A stretch of DNA of 64,000 bases. Origin: Cytophagales bacterium. GTDB lineage: Bacteria > Bacteroidota > Bacteroidia > Cytophagales > Cyclobacteriaceae. Shown here in pieces: positions 1 through 10,442 of the stretch. How positions within the stretch are numbered: the first letter of the stretch is position 1; each line of letters begins with the position of its first letter. The position numbers were made by a program, and so were the translations under genes. Below the pieces are notes generated by a model. That model worked only from the letters and a program-made list of their open reading frames with translations. It was not told the origin of the DNA and did not search any database. The stretch spans positions 19,009 to 83,008 of the forward strand of contig JAKSDO010000266.1 in NCBI GenBank assembly GCA_022360055.1, given 5' to 3'.

Positions 1-359
1 ATTTCAAAAAAAGGAAACAAATTTGAGAAAAAAATGTCAGACAAAAAACTGAAATATCGACCGGACTCTTTTTTATTATATTTTACAGCCTTTTACAGTA
101 CATTTAAATAAAAAAATCTTTAAATAATATAATTTCCCCTATTCGAAACATTAATTTTCCTCTAATTCTCTACCGAAAGTCTTGTTTTACCATTATCACA
201 ATTTTACGTGATATAAATCATATTTTACAATGATTAGCATCATTCGAAATTCTTAACAATAAAGGCTAATTTTGCTCTTCCAAATTAAGATGTATTCTAA
301 TTAATCTTGCTTGACAAAAGCACATTCAATTTAATCAAATTATTGAATTATACATACTC
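1..359. other. AT-rich region upstream of mutA
   Basis: No convincing gene is visible here. A -7 element of the Bacteroidota type (TAATTTTG) lies at 267-274, but the expected -33 TTG is only weakly matched (TTCG near 243). If it is used, the mutA leader would be about 80 nt. A 26-codon ATG frame near position 34 has nothing to support it. Confidence 0.4.
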
Positions 360-2225
360 ATGAAAGAAGGAAAATCTTCAGAAAATTTATTCTCCGAATT
401 TCCGGGCGTTCCCAAATCCCAGTGGAAGGAAAAGACACTTGCGGATTTGAAGGGGGCTGACTTCGATAAGAAGTTGGTTTGGAGAACATTGGAAGGCTTT
501 GATCTTCAGCCTTATTACTCGAACGAAGATCTGGATGGACTCGACTATCTGAAGAATTTTGAGAGCAGCATTCTCAATACGGAAGACGGATCTCAAGGAC
601 CGAGATACTGGGTAAACAGAGAAAAAATTGTTGTCGACGACGCCGAATCCGCAAACGCGGCAGCTGTTGCCGCTTTAAATAGCGGAGCGGATGGATTGAT
701 CTTTGACCTTTCGGGAAAGGAAGACATAGACATCAAAAAATTGCTCAACAACATCCTCCCCCTTCACTGCTCGGTCTCATTCATTGCCGACCGCAATGCC
801 GCCAAGCTGATCAAGGGATATTTTACTTACGAAAGTGAAAACCACATCGAGACCTTTCAGCTTTTCGGAAGTCTGAATTACGATCCCATCAAGAACCTTA
901 TGTTAAAAGGTGAAATGGCCAAAGACGGATTCGAGGTGGTAAAAGAAATCATCGAGGTCACAGACATCGCCGAACGTTTCTATGGCCTTACCGTAAACGG
1001 TGCTCAATTCCAGAACTCGGGATCAAGCCTGGTTCAGGAGCTGGCCTTCACACTCAATGTGGCCGTCGAGTATATCGACAAATTGGGTGAACTGGGGGTA
1101 AGTCCGGAAAAAGTAATCAAGAACCTTGAATTTTCCATGGCGGTGGGCACAGACTATTTCCTGGAAATCGCCAAACTAAGGGCTTTGAGAATTCTGTTCT
1201 TCAAAATTGCGGAATCTTACGGCCTCACAGATTATGACCCTGGTGATCTGAACATTCACGCAGTCTCCTCAGGCTGGACAAAAACAGTTTATGATCCCTA
1301 TGTAAACATGCTTCGAAATACAACGGAAGCCATGTCGGCCGTGATCGGTGGGTGTAATGCCATTACTATTGCTCCTTACAACGAAAATTTTGAGCAGACC
1401 ACCGAACTGTCCAGGAGGATTTCCAGAAATGTCTCAAACATGCTCAAGGAGGAATCCTATTTTGACAAAATCGTCGACCCGTCTGCCGGCTCTTATTACA
1501 TCGAAAACATCACCGATGAAATGGTTCAAAAAGCGTGGGAATTATTTGCAGAAGTCGAGCGCGAAGGCGGATTTATCGAAAGCTTCCGCGCAGGTAAAAT
1601 CCAGGCCGGAATTGCGGAGACCAAAGCAAAAAGGCTCAAGCTGGCCGCACAGCGGCGAGAGGTATTTGTCGGAACAAATCAATATCCGAATACGAACGAA
1701 CAACTCGATCCCGATACGTTAAATTCCACACCTGTTGTCGAAGGAGAAACTGAAGTATTAAAACCGGAAAACGGAGCAATTCGGTTTGAAGCTTTAAGGT
1801 TGGCGACCGACAGGTACGCTAAAAAGAATGGCAAGCGACCAAAGGCATTTTTGGCGCTGATCGGTAAAAATCCGGCCATGAGAACGGCAAGAGCTCAATT
1901 CAGCGGCGGTTTTATAGGTTGCGGAGGGTTCGGAATTGTAGATGGTATAATCACCAAATCCAATGAGGAAGCGCTTCGGAAAGCACTTGACCAAAATGCT
2001 GAAATCACAGTGATCTGCGGATCCGATGATGATTATGCAACTTTGGGTGTGGAATTTGCAAAGAAATTCAAAGAAGCGAAGAAAGATGGCATTCTGGTAT
2101 TGGCCGGATACCCCGCCGAATCAATTGATGCTTTAAAAGAAGCCGGAGTAGATGAATTTATACACCTCAGAGCAGATCTGATAAATACCCTGAACAGCTT
2201 CCAACAAAAATTGAACATCATTTAA
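360..2225 (+). CDS. mutA: Methylmalonyl-CoA mutase small (beta) subunit
   Basis: Non-catalytic subunit of the heterodimeric adenosylcobalamin-dependent mutase that interconverts methylmalonyl-CoA and succinyl-CoA in the cytoplasm. The 621-residue protein has the mutase TIM-barrel domain over roughly residues 30-440 and a degenerate flavodoxin-like C-terminal domain over about 480-620. The cobalamin motif DxHxxG is absent: the matching stretch reads GKNPAMRTAR, as expected for MutA. The stop lies 11 bp before mutB, so the two are almost certainly cotranscribed. No meaB chaperone gene or epimerase is adjacent. Family assignment is firm; the metabolic direction (propionate use or propionate formation) cannot be read from the sequence. 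Confidence 0.95.
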   Translation: MKEGKSSENLFSEFPGVPKSQWKEKTLADLKGADFDKKLVWRTLEGFDLQPYYSNEDLDGLDYLKNFESSILNTEDGSQGPRYWVNREKIVVDDAESANAAAVAALNSGADGLIFDLSGKEDIDIKKLLNNILPLHCSVSFIADRNAAKLIKGYFTYESENHIETFQLFGSLNYDPIKNLMLKGEMAKDGFEVVKEIIEVTDIAERFYGLTVNGAQFQNSGSSLVQELAFTLNVAVEYIDKLGELGVSPEKVIKNLEFSMAVGTDYFLEIAKLRALRILFFKIAESYGLTDYDPGDLNIHAVSSGWTKTVYDPYVNMLRNTTEAMSAVIGGCNAITIAPYNENFEQTTELSRRISRNVSNMLKEESYFDKIVDPSAGSYYIENITDEMVQKAWELFAEVEREGGFIESFRAGKIQAGIAETKAKRLKLAAQRREVFVGTNQYPNTNEQLDPDTLNSTPVVEGETEVLKPENGAIRFEALRLATDRYAKKNGKRPKAFLALIGKNPAMRTARAQFSGGFIGCGGFGIVDGIITKSNEEALRKALDQNAEITVICGSDDDYATLGVEFAKKFKEAKKDGILVLAGYPAESIDALKEAGVDEFIHLRADLINTLNSFQQKLNII

Positions 2226-2236
2226 TCCGTAAATAG

Positions 2237-4381
2237 ATGAGACCAGATTTTTCAAAAATTTCATATGAAGATATAAAGGGCAGCAAGCCTGTCCTGAAAC
2301 ATAAATCGGCTAAGCAACAATCCTGGATATCTGCAGAGAAGATCAAAGTAAAACCGCTTTATTCGACCGATGATTTACAGGGAGTGGAACATATGAATTA
2401 TGCTTCCGGTATTCCTCCGTTTTTAAGAGGACCGTACTCGACCATGTACGTCATGAGGCCATGGACTGTTCGTCAGTATGCGGGATTTTCCACAGCCGAA
2501 GAGTCCAATGCGTTTTACAGGCGCAACCTCGCCGCCGGTCAGAAAGGATTATCCATTGCTTTTGACCTTGCGACGCACAGAGGATATGATTCCGACCATC
2601 CCAGAGTGGTTGGCGATGTGGGCAAAGCAGGTGTAGCGATCGACTCAATTGCCGATATGAAGATCCTGTTTGATCAGATTCCTCTGGACAAGATGTCGGT
2701 CTCCATGACGATGAACGGCGCGGTAATTCCGGTCATGGCATTTTACATTGTGGCTGCCGAAGAACAGGGAGTGAAACCGGAGCAACTGAGCGGGACGATC
2801 CAGAACGATATTTTGAAGGAGTTCATGGTGCGAAATACGTACATCTATCCGCCTCTCCCTTCGATGAAGATCATTGCGGATATCTTTGAATACACTTCGA
2901 AATTCATGCCGAAATTCAACTCGATCAGTATTTCAGGATATCACATGCAGGAAGCGGGCGCCACCGCAGACATTGAGTTGGCCTATACTTTGGCAGATGG
3001 GCTGGAGTACTTGAGAACCGGGATCAAGGCCGGGATCGACATTGATAAATTTGCTCCGCGACTTTCATTTTTCTGGGCCATTGGCATGAACCACTTCATG
3101 GAAATTGCCAAGATGAGAGCGGGACGATTGCTTTGGGCAAAACTGGTAAAACAATTCAATCCGAAGAATCCCAAGTCCATGTCTTTGAGAACCCACAGCC
3201 AGACTTCAGGTTGGTCATTGACGGAGCAAGATCCGTTCAACAACGTAACGCGAACTGCGGTTGAAGCGATGGGTGCCGCGCTCGGGCATACACAGTCCCT
3301 GCACACCAATGCGCTGGATGAGGCAATTGCTCTTCCAACAGACTTTTCCGCAAGAATTGCGCGAAATACTCAGTTGTACATCCAGGATGAGACAAACATC
3401 TGCCGGGCGGTGGACCCGTGGGCCGGATCGTACTACGTCGAAAAATTGACACACGAGCTTGCGCACAAAGCATGGGAGCTGATCCAGGAGGTCGAAGAGC
3501 TTGGCGGAATGGCAAAAGCCATCGAAACCGGCCTTCCAAAAATGAGAATCGAAGAAGCCGCGGCCAGAAAGCAGGCCAGAATCGATTCCGGAAGAGATGT
3601 CATCGTTGGTGTAAACAAATACCAGACGGATGAAGAAACGGATATCGAATTGCTGGAGGTCGATAATACGGCAGTAAGACAGGCGCAGTTGGAACGTTTG
3701 GCCGCCTTGAAAGCCGAAAGGAATAATGAGGATGTGCAGGCAGCGCTGGAAGCGCTCACAAAATGTGCTGCGGGCGGAAAAGGCAACTTGCTGGACCTGG
3801 CCGTCGATGCGGCGAGAAAACGGGCAACCCTGGGTGAGATTTCCGACGCCATGGAAAAAGAATTTGGCCGACATACAGCTACAATCCGTTCTATTTCAGG
3901 TGTTTACTCGGCGGAAGCTTCTGCGGATGAAAGCTTTGAAGAAGCAAAAACACTGGCTGACAAATTCTCCGAACTTGAAGGCCGGCGACCGCGAATTATG
4001 GTCGCCAAAATGGGACAAGACGGCCACGACAGAGGCGCGAAGGTTATTTCGACCAGCTTTGCCGATCTTGGATTTGACGTGGACATCGGTCCCCTCTTCC
4101 AGACACCGGAAGAAGTGGCCCGGCAAGCGACTGAGAATGACGTGCACGTGGTGGGGGCCTCAAGCCTGGCCGCAGGCCATAAAACGCTCGTACCCCAATT
4201 GATCGAAGAGTTGAAGAAGTTAGGCCGGGAAGATATCATGGTGGTTGCCGGAGGGGTAATCCCCCCGAAAGATTATGATTTTCTGTACAGTGCAGGCGTA
4301 GCCGGAGTATTCGGGCCCGGATCCGTTATTGCAAAATGTGCCAAGGACATTCTTGAAAAACTGTTGGAACAAGAATCGTAA
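2237..4381 (+). CDS. mutB: Methylmalonyl-CoA mutase large (alpha) subunit
   Basis: Catalytic subunit of methylmalonyl-CoA mutase, 714 residues, the normal length for the family. The N-terminal substrate barrel contains [20 protein letters not shown], including the active-site tyrosine region. The C-terminal B12-binding domain carries DGHDRG at residues 595-600, where His597 would be the lower axial ligand to cobalt. The later GGVIPPKD and GPGS segments are the usual loops around the cobalamin nucleotide tail. It follows mutA by 11 bp and is followed by a strong intrinsic terminator, so mutAB forms a two-gene transcription unit. Confidence 0.97.
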   Translation: MRPDFSKISYEDIKGSKPVLKHKSAKQQSWISAEKIKVKPLYSTDDLQGVEHMNYASGIPPFLRGPYSTMYVMRPWTVRQYAGFSTAEESNAFYRRNLAAGQKGLSIAFDLATHRGYDSDHPRVVGDVGKAGVAIDSIADMKILFDQIPLDKMSVSMTMNGAVIPVMAFYIVAAEEQGVKPEQLSGTIQNDILKEFMVRNTYIYPPLPSMKIIADIFEYTSKFMPKFNSISISGYHMQEAGATADIELAYTLADGLEYLRTGIKAGIDIDKFAPRLSFFWAIGMNHFMEIAKMRAGRLLWAKLVKQFNPKNPKSMSLRTHSQTSGWSLTEQDPFNNVTRTAVEAMGAALGHTQSLHTNALDEAIALPTDFSARIARNTQLYIQDETNICRAVDPWAGSYYVEKLTHELAHKAWELIQEVEELGGMAKAIETGLPKMRIEEAAARKQARIDSGRDVIVGVNKYQTDEETDIELLEVDNTAVRQAQLERLAALKAERNNEDVQAALEALTKCAAGGKGNLLDLAVDAARKRATLGEISDAMEKEFGRHTATIRSISGVYSAEASADESFEEAKTLADKFSELEGRRPRIMVAKMGQDGHDRGAKVISTSFADLGFDVDIGPLFQTPEEVARQATENDVHVVGASSLAAGHKTLVPQLIEELKKLGREDIMVVAGGVIPPKDYDFLYSAGVAGVFGPGSVIAKCAKDILEKLLEQES

Positions 4382-4402
4382 TAAAAATTATTTATACGCT
4401 GC

Positions 4403-4436
4403 AAGCCTCTGCAATTCGTTTTGCAGAGGCTTTTTT
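4403..4436 (+). terminator. Intrinsic terminator after mutAB
   Basis: Perfect 12-bp stem (AAGCCTCTGCAA at 4403-4414 pairing with 4421-4432), a 6-nt loop and a run of six T. It lies 22 bp after the mutB stop. Confidence 0.93.
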
Positions 4437-4464
4437 ATATTTTTAGAAAAATACATGTATTGAT

Positions 4465-5247
4465 ATGGAGTTTCACGGATTAATTGCCGCGGGCGGGGTA
4501 GCAAGCAGATTGGGAGCGCTGCCATGCAGCAAGGAAATACTTCCCCTGGCAAATCACTTTACAAACAATCGAATTATGGTGGTTTGTGAAAACCTGATCA
4601 GCTATTACAGAATTGCCGGCATACAAAACATTCATTTCATCATCAGAAAAGGAAAATGGGACATTCCTCAATTGTTGGGAGACGGGTCCGAAAACCAGGT
4701 CAATATTACCTATCACATGATGAATTTGCCCTACGGAACACCTTTTACGCTGGACCAGGCCTATCCTTTTATTAAAGATAAATACATTGCCATGGGATTC
4801 CCTGACATCATCATGGAACCTGCCGACGCGTTTTTAACGCTAAGGGAAAAATTAGTCCGTGCTAATCCGGATGTCGTTCTCGGCATCTTTCCGGTAGAAT
4901 TCTACCAAAAATGGGACATGGTCGAATTTGAAAATGACAAAATCAAGGAGATCGTAATAAAAGGGAACCGCGCCGACCTGAAATACGGCTGGTCAAACGC
5001 CGTTTGGAAGCCGTCTTTTACCGAATTCATGCATCAATACCTTCGGGGGCTCTTAAAGAAAAATAAACGCGGCAGAAGGACCTTGTCCGATGGGACCGAA
5101 AGAGAATTATACGTTGGCGATATATTGATTGAAGCAATGAACGAAGGGCTTACCGTCGATTATGTAATTTTTGATCCTGGAGTGACCAACGATATAGGCA
5201 CACACGAAGAAATGGCAGCTTATTTAAAAAAGAGCATGGCAAAATAA
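4465..5247 (+). CDS. Sugar-nucleotidyltransferase-like protein
   Basis: GT-A fold NTP-transferase family protein of 260 residues. The N-terminus has the nucleotide-binding signature in the form AAGGVASRLGALPCSKEILP, close to glucose-1-phosphate thymidylyl/uridylyltransferases; the usual GxGSR glycine is replaced by VASR. A likely metal-binding aspartate sits in GFPDIIMEP at about residues 111-119. The protein is shorter than typical RmlA (about 290) and lacks a left-handed beta-helix domain. Substrate is unknown: the neighbours (mutAB upstream behind a terminator, lpdA opposite) say nothing about a polysaccharide pathway. The ATG at 4465 is the only sensible start. Confidence 0.75.
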   Translation: MEFHGLIAAGGVASRLGALPCSKEILPLANHFTNNRIMVVCENLISYYRIAGIQNIHFIIRKGKWDIPQLLGDGSENQVNITYHMMNLPYGTPFTLDQAYPFIKDKYIAMGFPDIIMEPADAFLTLREKLVRANPDVVLGIFPVEFYQKWDMVEFENDKIKEIVIKGNRADLKYGWSNAVWKPSFTEFMHQYLRGLLKKNKRGRRTLSDGTERELYVGDILIEAMNEGLTVDYVIFDPGVTNDIGTHEEMAAYLKKSMAK

Positions 5248-5451
5248 TTTTTCAATCGTGAAAATCAATCTTAAGCGTCTGCCCAACGCAAGTATTCCCG
5301 GATGCCCGATCTACTGGAATTTCCGACGGGTAAATCGCCAGAATCAGCTTAGCATTCTCAACAAATTGATGTTTCAGGATCATCTTCGCAATAAAATCGC
5401 AGATCCTGCTGACCAACGCACGCCCTCTTTCACGACAGTATAAAACTTACA

Positions 5452-5487
5452 TAAAAAAACCGTTAGCTGTCTGTCGCCAACGGTTTT
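5452..5487 (-). terminator. Terminator of lpdA (possibly bidirectional)
   Basis: Stem AAAACCGTT (5456-5464) with AACGGTTTT (5479-5487). On the minus strand the hairpin is followed by a T-rich tract, so it ends lpdA transcription. It may also serve the converging nucleotidyltransferase gene. The 5248-5451 stretch holds no supported gene. Confidence 0.82.
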
Positions 5488-5507
5488 AACGTATTTGTTT
5501 ATGGTAT

Positions 5508-6902
5508 TTACAAATGAATCACCTCATCGTAAGCAGCGGCTGTGGCCTCCATCACCGCTTCCGACATGGTCGGGTGCGGATGGACGGTCTTGATGATTTC
5601 GTGGCCGGTCGTTTCCAGCTTGCGCGCAGCAACCACCTCGGCGATCATTTCAGTGACATTGGCGCCAATCATATGCGCGCCCAACCACTCACCATATTTG
5701 GCATCAAAAATCACTTTTACAAATCCATCTTTGGCTCCGGCAGCGCTTGCTTTTCCCGAAGCTGAGAATGGGAATTTACCGACTTTTATATCATAGCCAG
5801 CTTCTTTTGCAGCTTTTTCAGTCATACCGACCGAAGCGATCTCCGGACTGCAATAAGTACAACCCGGAATATTTTCATAGTTCAACGACTCGGGATCGTG
5901 ACCGGCAATTTTCTCGACACAGATTATTCCTTCGGCAGACGCCACATGCGCCAAAGCAGGCCCTTTCACAATATCTCCAATGGCATAAAACCCGGGGATA
6001 TTTGTTTTGTAATAATCGTCGACAATTACTTTGCCCTGGTCCGTGGCAATTCCAACTTCTTCCAATCCGATGCCCTCCACATTCGTGGCCACACCGACGG
6101 CCGACAAGACAATTTCGCAATTGACGACTTCTTCTCCTTTCGGAGTTTTGATCGTGACTTTACAGCCCTTGCCGGAAGTATTCACCTGGGTTACCTCAGA
6201 GCTTTTCATCACCTTAATTCCGGATTTCTTATAGGAGCGTTCCAATTGCTTAGACACCTCCTCATCTTCCAGGGGAACGATATTCGGAAGGAATTCAACC
6301 AGTGTTACCTCTGTGCCAATGGCGTTATAGAAGTAGGCAAACTCCGAACCAATGGCGCCGGACCCTACAATTACCATGGACTTTGGCTGTTTGTCGAGTG
6401 ACATCGCTTTCCTGTATCCGATGATCTTTTTGTGATCCAGTTTCAAATTTGGAAGCTCCCTGGATCGACCTCCTGTGGCCAGGATCACATGATCGGCCTC
6501 ATATACGGTTTTGGAGCCCTTATCGTCCTCTACCTCTACCTTTTTCCCGGGTTTCACCTTGCCAAAACCCGCTAAAACATCAATTTTATTTTTCTTGAAC
6601 AGGAAATTTATTCCCTTACTCATTCCGGCCGCAACTCCGCGACTTCGCTGCACGATACCTTCAAAATCAACCTGGGCCTCTTTTACGCGGATGCCGTAAT
6701 CTTCGGCATGCTTCATATACTCAAATACCTGAGCGCTTTTCAACAAGGCCTTTGTGGGAATACATCCCCAATTCAGGCATATGCCTCCTACCTCTTCTCG
6801 TTCCACTACGGCGACCTTCATTCCCAATTGGGATGCTCGTATGGCGGCGACATACCCTCCCGGACCGCTTCCGATTACAATTACATTATACTTTACAGAC
6901 AT
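5508..6902 (-). CDS. lpdA: Dihydrolipoyl dehydrogenase (E3)
   Basis: FAD-dependent E3 component shared by the pyruvate, 2-oxoglutarate and branched-chain 2-oxoacid dehydrogenase complexes and by the glycine cleavage system. It reoxidises dihydrolipoamide with NAD+. The 464-residue protein shows the FAD dinucleotide fold GSGPGGYVAA (residues 11-20), the redox-active pair Cys42/Cys47 in GGICLNWGCIPTK, a second fold GSGAIGSEF for NAD, and the C-terminal dimer-interface motif HPHPTMSEA that provides the catalytic His-Glu pair. It stands alone, with no E1 or E2 gene beside it, which is common for a shared E3. Confidence 0.97.
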   Translation of the reverse strand: MSVKYNVIVIGSGPGGYVAAIRASQLGMKVAVVEREEVGGICLNWGCIPTKALLKSAQVFEYMKHAEDYGIRVKEAQVDFEGIVQRSRGVAAGMSKGINFLFKKNKIDVLAGFGKVKPGKKVEVEDDKGSKTVYEADHVILATGGRSRELPNLKLDHKKIIGYRKAMSLDKQPKSMVIVGSGAIGSEFAYFYNAIGTEVTLVEFLPNIVPLEDEEVSKQLERSYKKSGIKVMKSSEVTQVNTSGKGCKVTIKTPKGEEVVNCEIVLSAVGVATNVEGIGLEEVGIATDQGKVIVDDYYKTNIPGFYAIGDIVKGPALAHVASAEGIICVEKIAGHDPESLNYENIPGCTYCSPEIASVGMTEKAAKEAGYDIKVGKFPFSASGKASAAGAKDGFVKVIFDAKYGEWLGAHMIGANVTEMIAEVVAARKLETTGHEIIKTVHPHPTMSEAVMEATAAAYDEVIHL

Positions 6903-6940
6903 TTTTGCGATTTTTCTTTTATAGAATTGATTTAGGAACG

Positions 6941-6948
6941 CAAATTTA
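6941..6948 (-). promoter_or_regulatory. Candidate -7 element of lpdA
   Basis: TAAATTTG on the minus strand, matching the Bacteroidota -7 consensus TAnnTTTG, 39 bp before the lpdA start codon. No clear TTG is found 19-21 bp upstream. Confidence 0.4.
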
Positions 6949-7503
6949 AAGGATTAGGAATAAGAAAAAAACATTAGAAACAGCCTAATACAAATCATTT
7001 TCGTGATCGCATACAATCGATTTCTCATTTACATGCATCTGCCTTGTATTTTTCATTTCTCATACGGTGCATTCCATGAGTAATAAAGCCGTAATAACCG
7101 TCGGATACAATGATTATTCAAACGAGCATGGCCAACCCGGACCGCAATCTGCGGAGATGTAAAAAAGATGAAAAACCGCCGAAAGTCACGATGCGTGAAA
7201 AATAAAATTTCCTGTCAGCCAGGCTATCCGGATATTCAGTCCGGACACCGGCTCAAATGCTCTGCAGCGGATGAATCATCAACGGCATCAAAACAATTCG
7301 TTATCCGTATCAATTTTCCCCCCCAAAAAAATTCCGGAAGAAAATACGATCCCCAAAAATACCTTGATCAACTTTTACATCGGATTTCGGCCATTAAGGC
7401 CGCAATAGGTTTAAACTAATTTCATAATTCCAAAAGGATAGCATAATTTTAAAGCTCCACTTTTTAAGAAATAACTAAGATTAAAAAAAAGAAACTATTG
7501 AAC
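6949..7503. other. Intergenic region between lpdA and fabG
   Basis: About 550 bp between divergent genes. Short open frames are present (for example 7168-7419) but lack recognisable protein features and conserved context. A near-match to the -7 element (TAATTTTA, 7443-7450) sits about 55 bp before fabG. I see no RNA gene or repeat. Confidence 0.5.
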
Positions 7504-8250
7504 ATGAAACTACTTGAAGGAAAAACTACACTTGTTACAGGCGCGTCAAAAGGTATTGGGAACGCGGTCGCCAAAAGATTTGCCGAACAGGGAGCAAATG
7601 TAGCATTTACATACTTGTCAAGCGTGGAAAAAGGCGAATCCCTTGAAAGGGAACTCTCCACAATGGGCATCAAAGCCAAAGGATACAGGTCGGATGCATC
7701 GGACTTCTCCGCAGCCGAACAATTAATAAACTCAGTGGTTGAAGATTTTGGCGGGTTGGACGTATTGGTAAACAACGCCGGCATCACGAAGGATAATCTA
7801 TTGATGCGAATGACGGAAGAAATGTGGGATACCGTGATTAATGTCAACCTCAAAAGCTGTTTCAATACCGTAAAAGCATCGACTAGAACTTTCATGAAAC
7901 AAAAGAGCGGATCTATAATAAATATGACTTCCGTCGTTGGGATTAAGGGCAATGCCGGACAAGGCAATTATGCCGCGTCGAAATCAGGAATTATCGGATT
8001 CACAAAATCCGTTGCGCTGGAGCTCGGAAGTCGCGGGGTTCGGTGCAATGCCATAGCTCCGGGTTTTATCGAAACGGAGATGACGGCAGTACTGGATGAA
8101 AAAATGGTTCAGTCGTGGCGGGATGCGATACCTTTGAAAAGAGGAGGCACGCCCATGGATGTAGCTGATTGTGCCGTATTCCTTGCTTCGGATATGTCCG
8201 CTTACATCACCGGTCAGGTGTTGCAGGTAGACGGCGGGATGCTCACCTAA
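7504..8250 (+). CDS. fabG: 3-oxoacyl-[ACP] reductase family SDR
   Basis: Classical short-chain dehydrogenase/reductase of 248 residues that probably reduces 3-oxoacyl-ACP with NADPH in fatty-acid synthesis. Motifs are the cofactor loop TGASKGIG at about 13-20, NNAG, a Ser in the MTSVVG strand, and the catalytic YxxxK in YAASK. The C-terminal ITGQVLQVDGGM is typical of FabG. The ATG at 7504 is preferred over the in-frame TTG at 7498 because family members start with a few residues before the first strand. A specialised reductase (for example acetoacetyl-CoA) cannot be excluded because no other fab genes are adjacent. Confidence 0.85.
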   Translation: MKLLEGKTTLVTGASKGIGNAVAKRFAEQGANVAFTYLSSVEKGESLERELSTMGIKAKGYRSDASDFSAAEQLINSVVEDFGGLDVLVNNAGITKDNLLMRMTEEMWDTVINVNLKSCFNTVKASTRTFMKQKSGSIINMTSVVGIKGNAGQGNYAASKSGIIGFTKSVALELGSRGVRCNAIAPGFIETEMTAVLDEKMVQSWRDAIPLKRGGTPMDVADCAVFLASDMSAYITGQVLQVDGGMLT

Positions 8251-8261
8251 TTGAAATCAGT

Positions 8262-8313
8262 GGGCTGTTGACCGTTGAAAAGCCCCAAAAGACGGGATCA
8301 ACGGTCGCAGCCC
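8262..8313 (+). promoter_or_regulatory. Long stem-loop ahead of the VWA gene
   Basis: Arms at 8262-8278 and 8298-8313 pair over about 16 bp (GGGCTG, then GACCGTTGA, against TCAACGGTC and CAGCCC) with one small internal mismatch and a 19-nt loop. It begins 12 bp after the fabG stop and ends 12 bp before the ATG of the next gene. There is no T-run, so it is not an ordinary terminator. Its role is unknown. Confidence 0.6.
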
Positions 8314-8325
8314 GACTTAAATTGT

Positions 8326-10407
8326 ATGGATAGAATTAGTTTACTTTTTGAGAGTCCTCCATGGCTTATCGGAGTAGGTGTCTTGATAGGCCTTGCGTAT
8401 GCGGCCATCCTCTATTATCGGACCAAGGTCTTATGGAGCCAGAACGTAAATTACATTCTGGCCGCGTTGCGTTTTCTCATGGTGATGCAACTCACCCTGT
8501 TGCTTTTTGGCCCGCTGATCCGGCAAATAAAAAATACGAAAGAGCCCCCGGCGATCATCTTTGCGATCGATAATTCAAAATCAATTTCAGAAATCGAAGA
8601 TAGCGCGCGTCTTGAAACGCTTCATGACGAGATCATATCCTTAAAAAAGGGATTTGACGACAAGGGTTATTTTACTGAAATCCGAACGTACGACGCCCAA
8701 CAAACTGTGGCGGGACAAATCGCATTCGACGAAAAATCGAGCAATCTGAATGCGCTGCTAAAAGGGGTTCAGAACGATTACGAATCGAGGAACCTTTCAA
8801 ATGTACTTCTCTTCTCGGATGGGTTATACAACCTGGGGAATAACCCGGCATTTTATCCGTACAACTTTTCGGTAAGCACGGTGGGGTTGGGCGATACCAC
8901 CCAACGGCCCGACTTAAATTTAAACGCGGTATTATACAACAAAATAGCTTACCAGGGGAATAAATTTCCGGTTGTGGCAGAGCTTTTCAGCTATAACCTC
9001 GCCGGCAAAACCGCAATCGTACAACTGCGAAAAAAAGGCGATATCATTGATCAAAAGCAGGTTAAAATAAGCAATCAAAATCAATTTGATCAGATTGAAT
9101 TTCTCGTTGAAGCCAGTGAAAGCGGCATGAACAGATATAGGCTGAGCGTACTTCCGGTCGACGGAGAATTCATTACTTCGAACAACACCAAAGAGGCATA
9201 CGTCGATATAATTGACGGGAAACAGAAAATACTGTTGCTGGCGCCTTCCCCTCATCCCGACATCAAAGCAATTAAAAATGCGCTCGAGTCCAATGAAAAT
9301 TACGAGCTCGTGATACACATCGAAGGCATAAACAATTACATCGATGATCAATATGACGCCGTGATCCTGCACCAGGTACCGGACAAAAGAAGGAAGTATC
9401 TGCAAATCCTGAATAAGATTTCCCGCGAAAAAATCCCTGCGTTCTTCATTTACGGAAATCAAAGTGACATCAACCGGTTCAATGATCTTAACGGCGCGGT
9501 ACGGATTCAACCGATCAGCTATCAAAGGGATAACGCGTTCCCGTTTTATAACCCGGAATTTTCGAAGTTCCTGTATCAGGATGAGAATATTGAAGCGTTG
9601 AATGAATTTTCTCCGGTAAAAGTTCCCTTTGCAAATTTTGATGTGCTTCCGCAATCGGAAGTGATGTTTTTTCAAAAAGTTGGAAAAATAAATACTCAAA
9701 AACCTTTATTGCTTATTCACAGAGCTGATGACTGGAATAGTGCCGTATTCCTTGGCGAGGGATTCTGGAGCTGGAGATTACAGGAATATTCGAAATTTCA
9801 AACCCACCGGGCATTTGACGAAATGATATCCAAGATTATCCAGTTTTTGTCCACCAAAGCGGATAAACGAAAGTTCAAGGTATATCCTGTAAAAGATGAA
9901 TTTCTGAATAGCGAAATCGTTGTTTTCGAGACGGAAGTCTACAATGACATTTACGAGCAAACTTACGGCCACAAAATTGATCTGAAGATTACGGACGAGC
10001 AAAATAACACCAAAGGATACAGCTATGTGACAAGTGAAAAAAATTCAAAATACAGGATCAGGGGACTTGAAAATGGCATTTATTCCTACGATGCATCTGC
10101 GGTTATTGAAGGAGAAAATGAAATTTCTTCCGGCACTTTCACCGTAAATGATTTGCAAATTGAAACCACCAAACTCACGGCAGACCACAACCTGTTAAGA
10201 AATATCGCGGCTTTGAATCAGGGCAAATTTTATGGGAAAAACCAGCTTGATCAGTTAAGAGAGGATGTTCTGAACCAGGAAATGATTAACGAGGTATACT
10301 CATCGGAAAAGTACCTGGCCATAATCAATATGAAGTGGGGGTTCTTCATTCTTATTCTTTTTATAAGTGCGGAATGGTTTTTACGTAAATTTCACGGCAG
10401 CTACTGA
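8326..10407 (+). CDS. VWA-domain membrane protein
   Basis: Large protein of 693 residues anchored in the inner membrane. Two transmembrane helices (about 10-30 and 44-63) precede a von Willebrand factor A domain whose metal-adhesion motif appears as DNSKS at residues 82-86. A long beta-rich region follows, and a last helix near 665-683 ends in WFLRKF. This architecture is common in Bacteroidota; the function is unknown. The ATG at 8326 is chosen over the TTG at 8275 because the TTG lies inside the upstream hairpin and would add a charged tail that families of this type lack. Confidence 0.78.
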   Translation: MDRISLLFESPPWLIGVGVLIGLAYAAILYYRTKVLWSQNVNYILAALRFLMVMQLTLLLFGPLIRQIKNTKEPPAIIFAIDNSKSISEIEDSARLETLHDEIISLKKGFDDKGYFTEIRTYDAQQTVAGQIAFDEKSSNLNALLKGVQNDYESRNLSNVLLFSDGLYNLGNNPAFYPYNFSVSTVGLGDTTQRPDLNLNAVLYNKIAYQGNKFPVVAELFSYNLAGKTAIVQLRKKGDIIDQKQVKISNQNQFDQIEFLVEASESGMNRYRLSVLPVDGEFITSNNTKEAYVDIIDGKQKILLLAPSPHPDIKAIKNALESNENYELVIHIEGINNYIDDQYDAVILHQVPDKRRKYLQILNKISREKIPAFFIYGNQSDINRFNDLNGAVRIQPISYQRDNAFPFYNPEFSKFLYQDENIEALNEFSPVKVPFANFDVLPQSEVMFFQKVGKINTQKPLLLIHRADDWNSAVFLGEGFWSWRLQEYSKFQTHRAFDEMISKIIQFLSTKADKRKFKVYPVKDEFLNSEIVVFETEVYNDIYEQTYGHKIDLKITDEQNNTKGYSYVTSEKNSKYRIRGLENGIYSYDASAVIEGENEISSGTFTVNDLQIETTKLTADHNLLRNIAALNQGKFYGKNQLDQLREDVLNQEMINEVYSSEKYLAIINMKWGFFILILFISAEWFLRKFHGSY

Positions 10408-10442
10408 TCCCGAATATCCCTCCGTTCCGCGCAGCGGATCTG

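Noticed and set aside
7168..7419. 83-codon frame between lpdA and fabG
   Set aside because: Low-complexity basic composition, no partner genes and no clear initiation context; treated as intergenic.
8275..8325. TTG start for the VWA gene
   Set aside because: It lies inside the strong stem-loop and would add an unusual charged extension; the ATG at 8326 gives a normal signal-anchor N-terminus.
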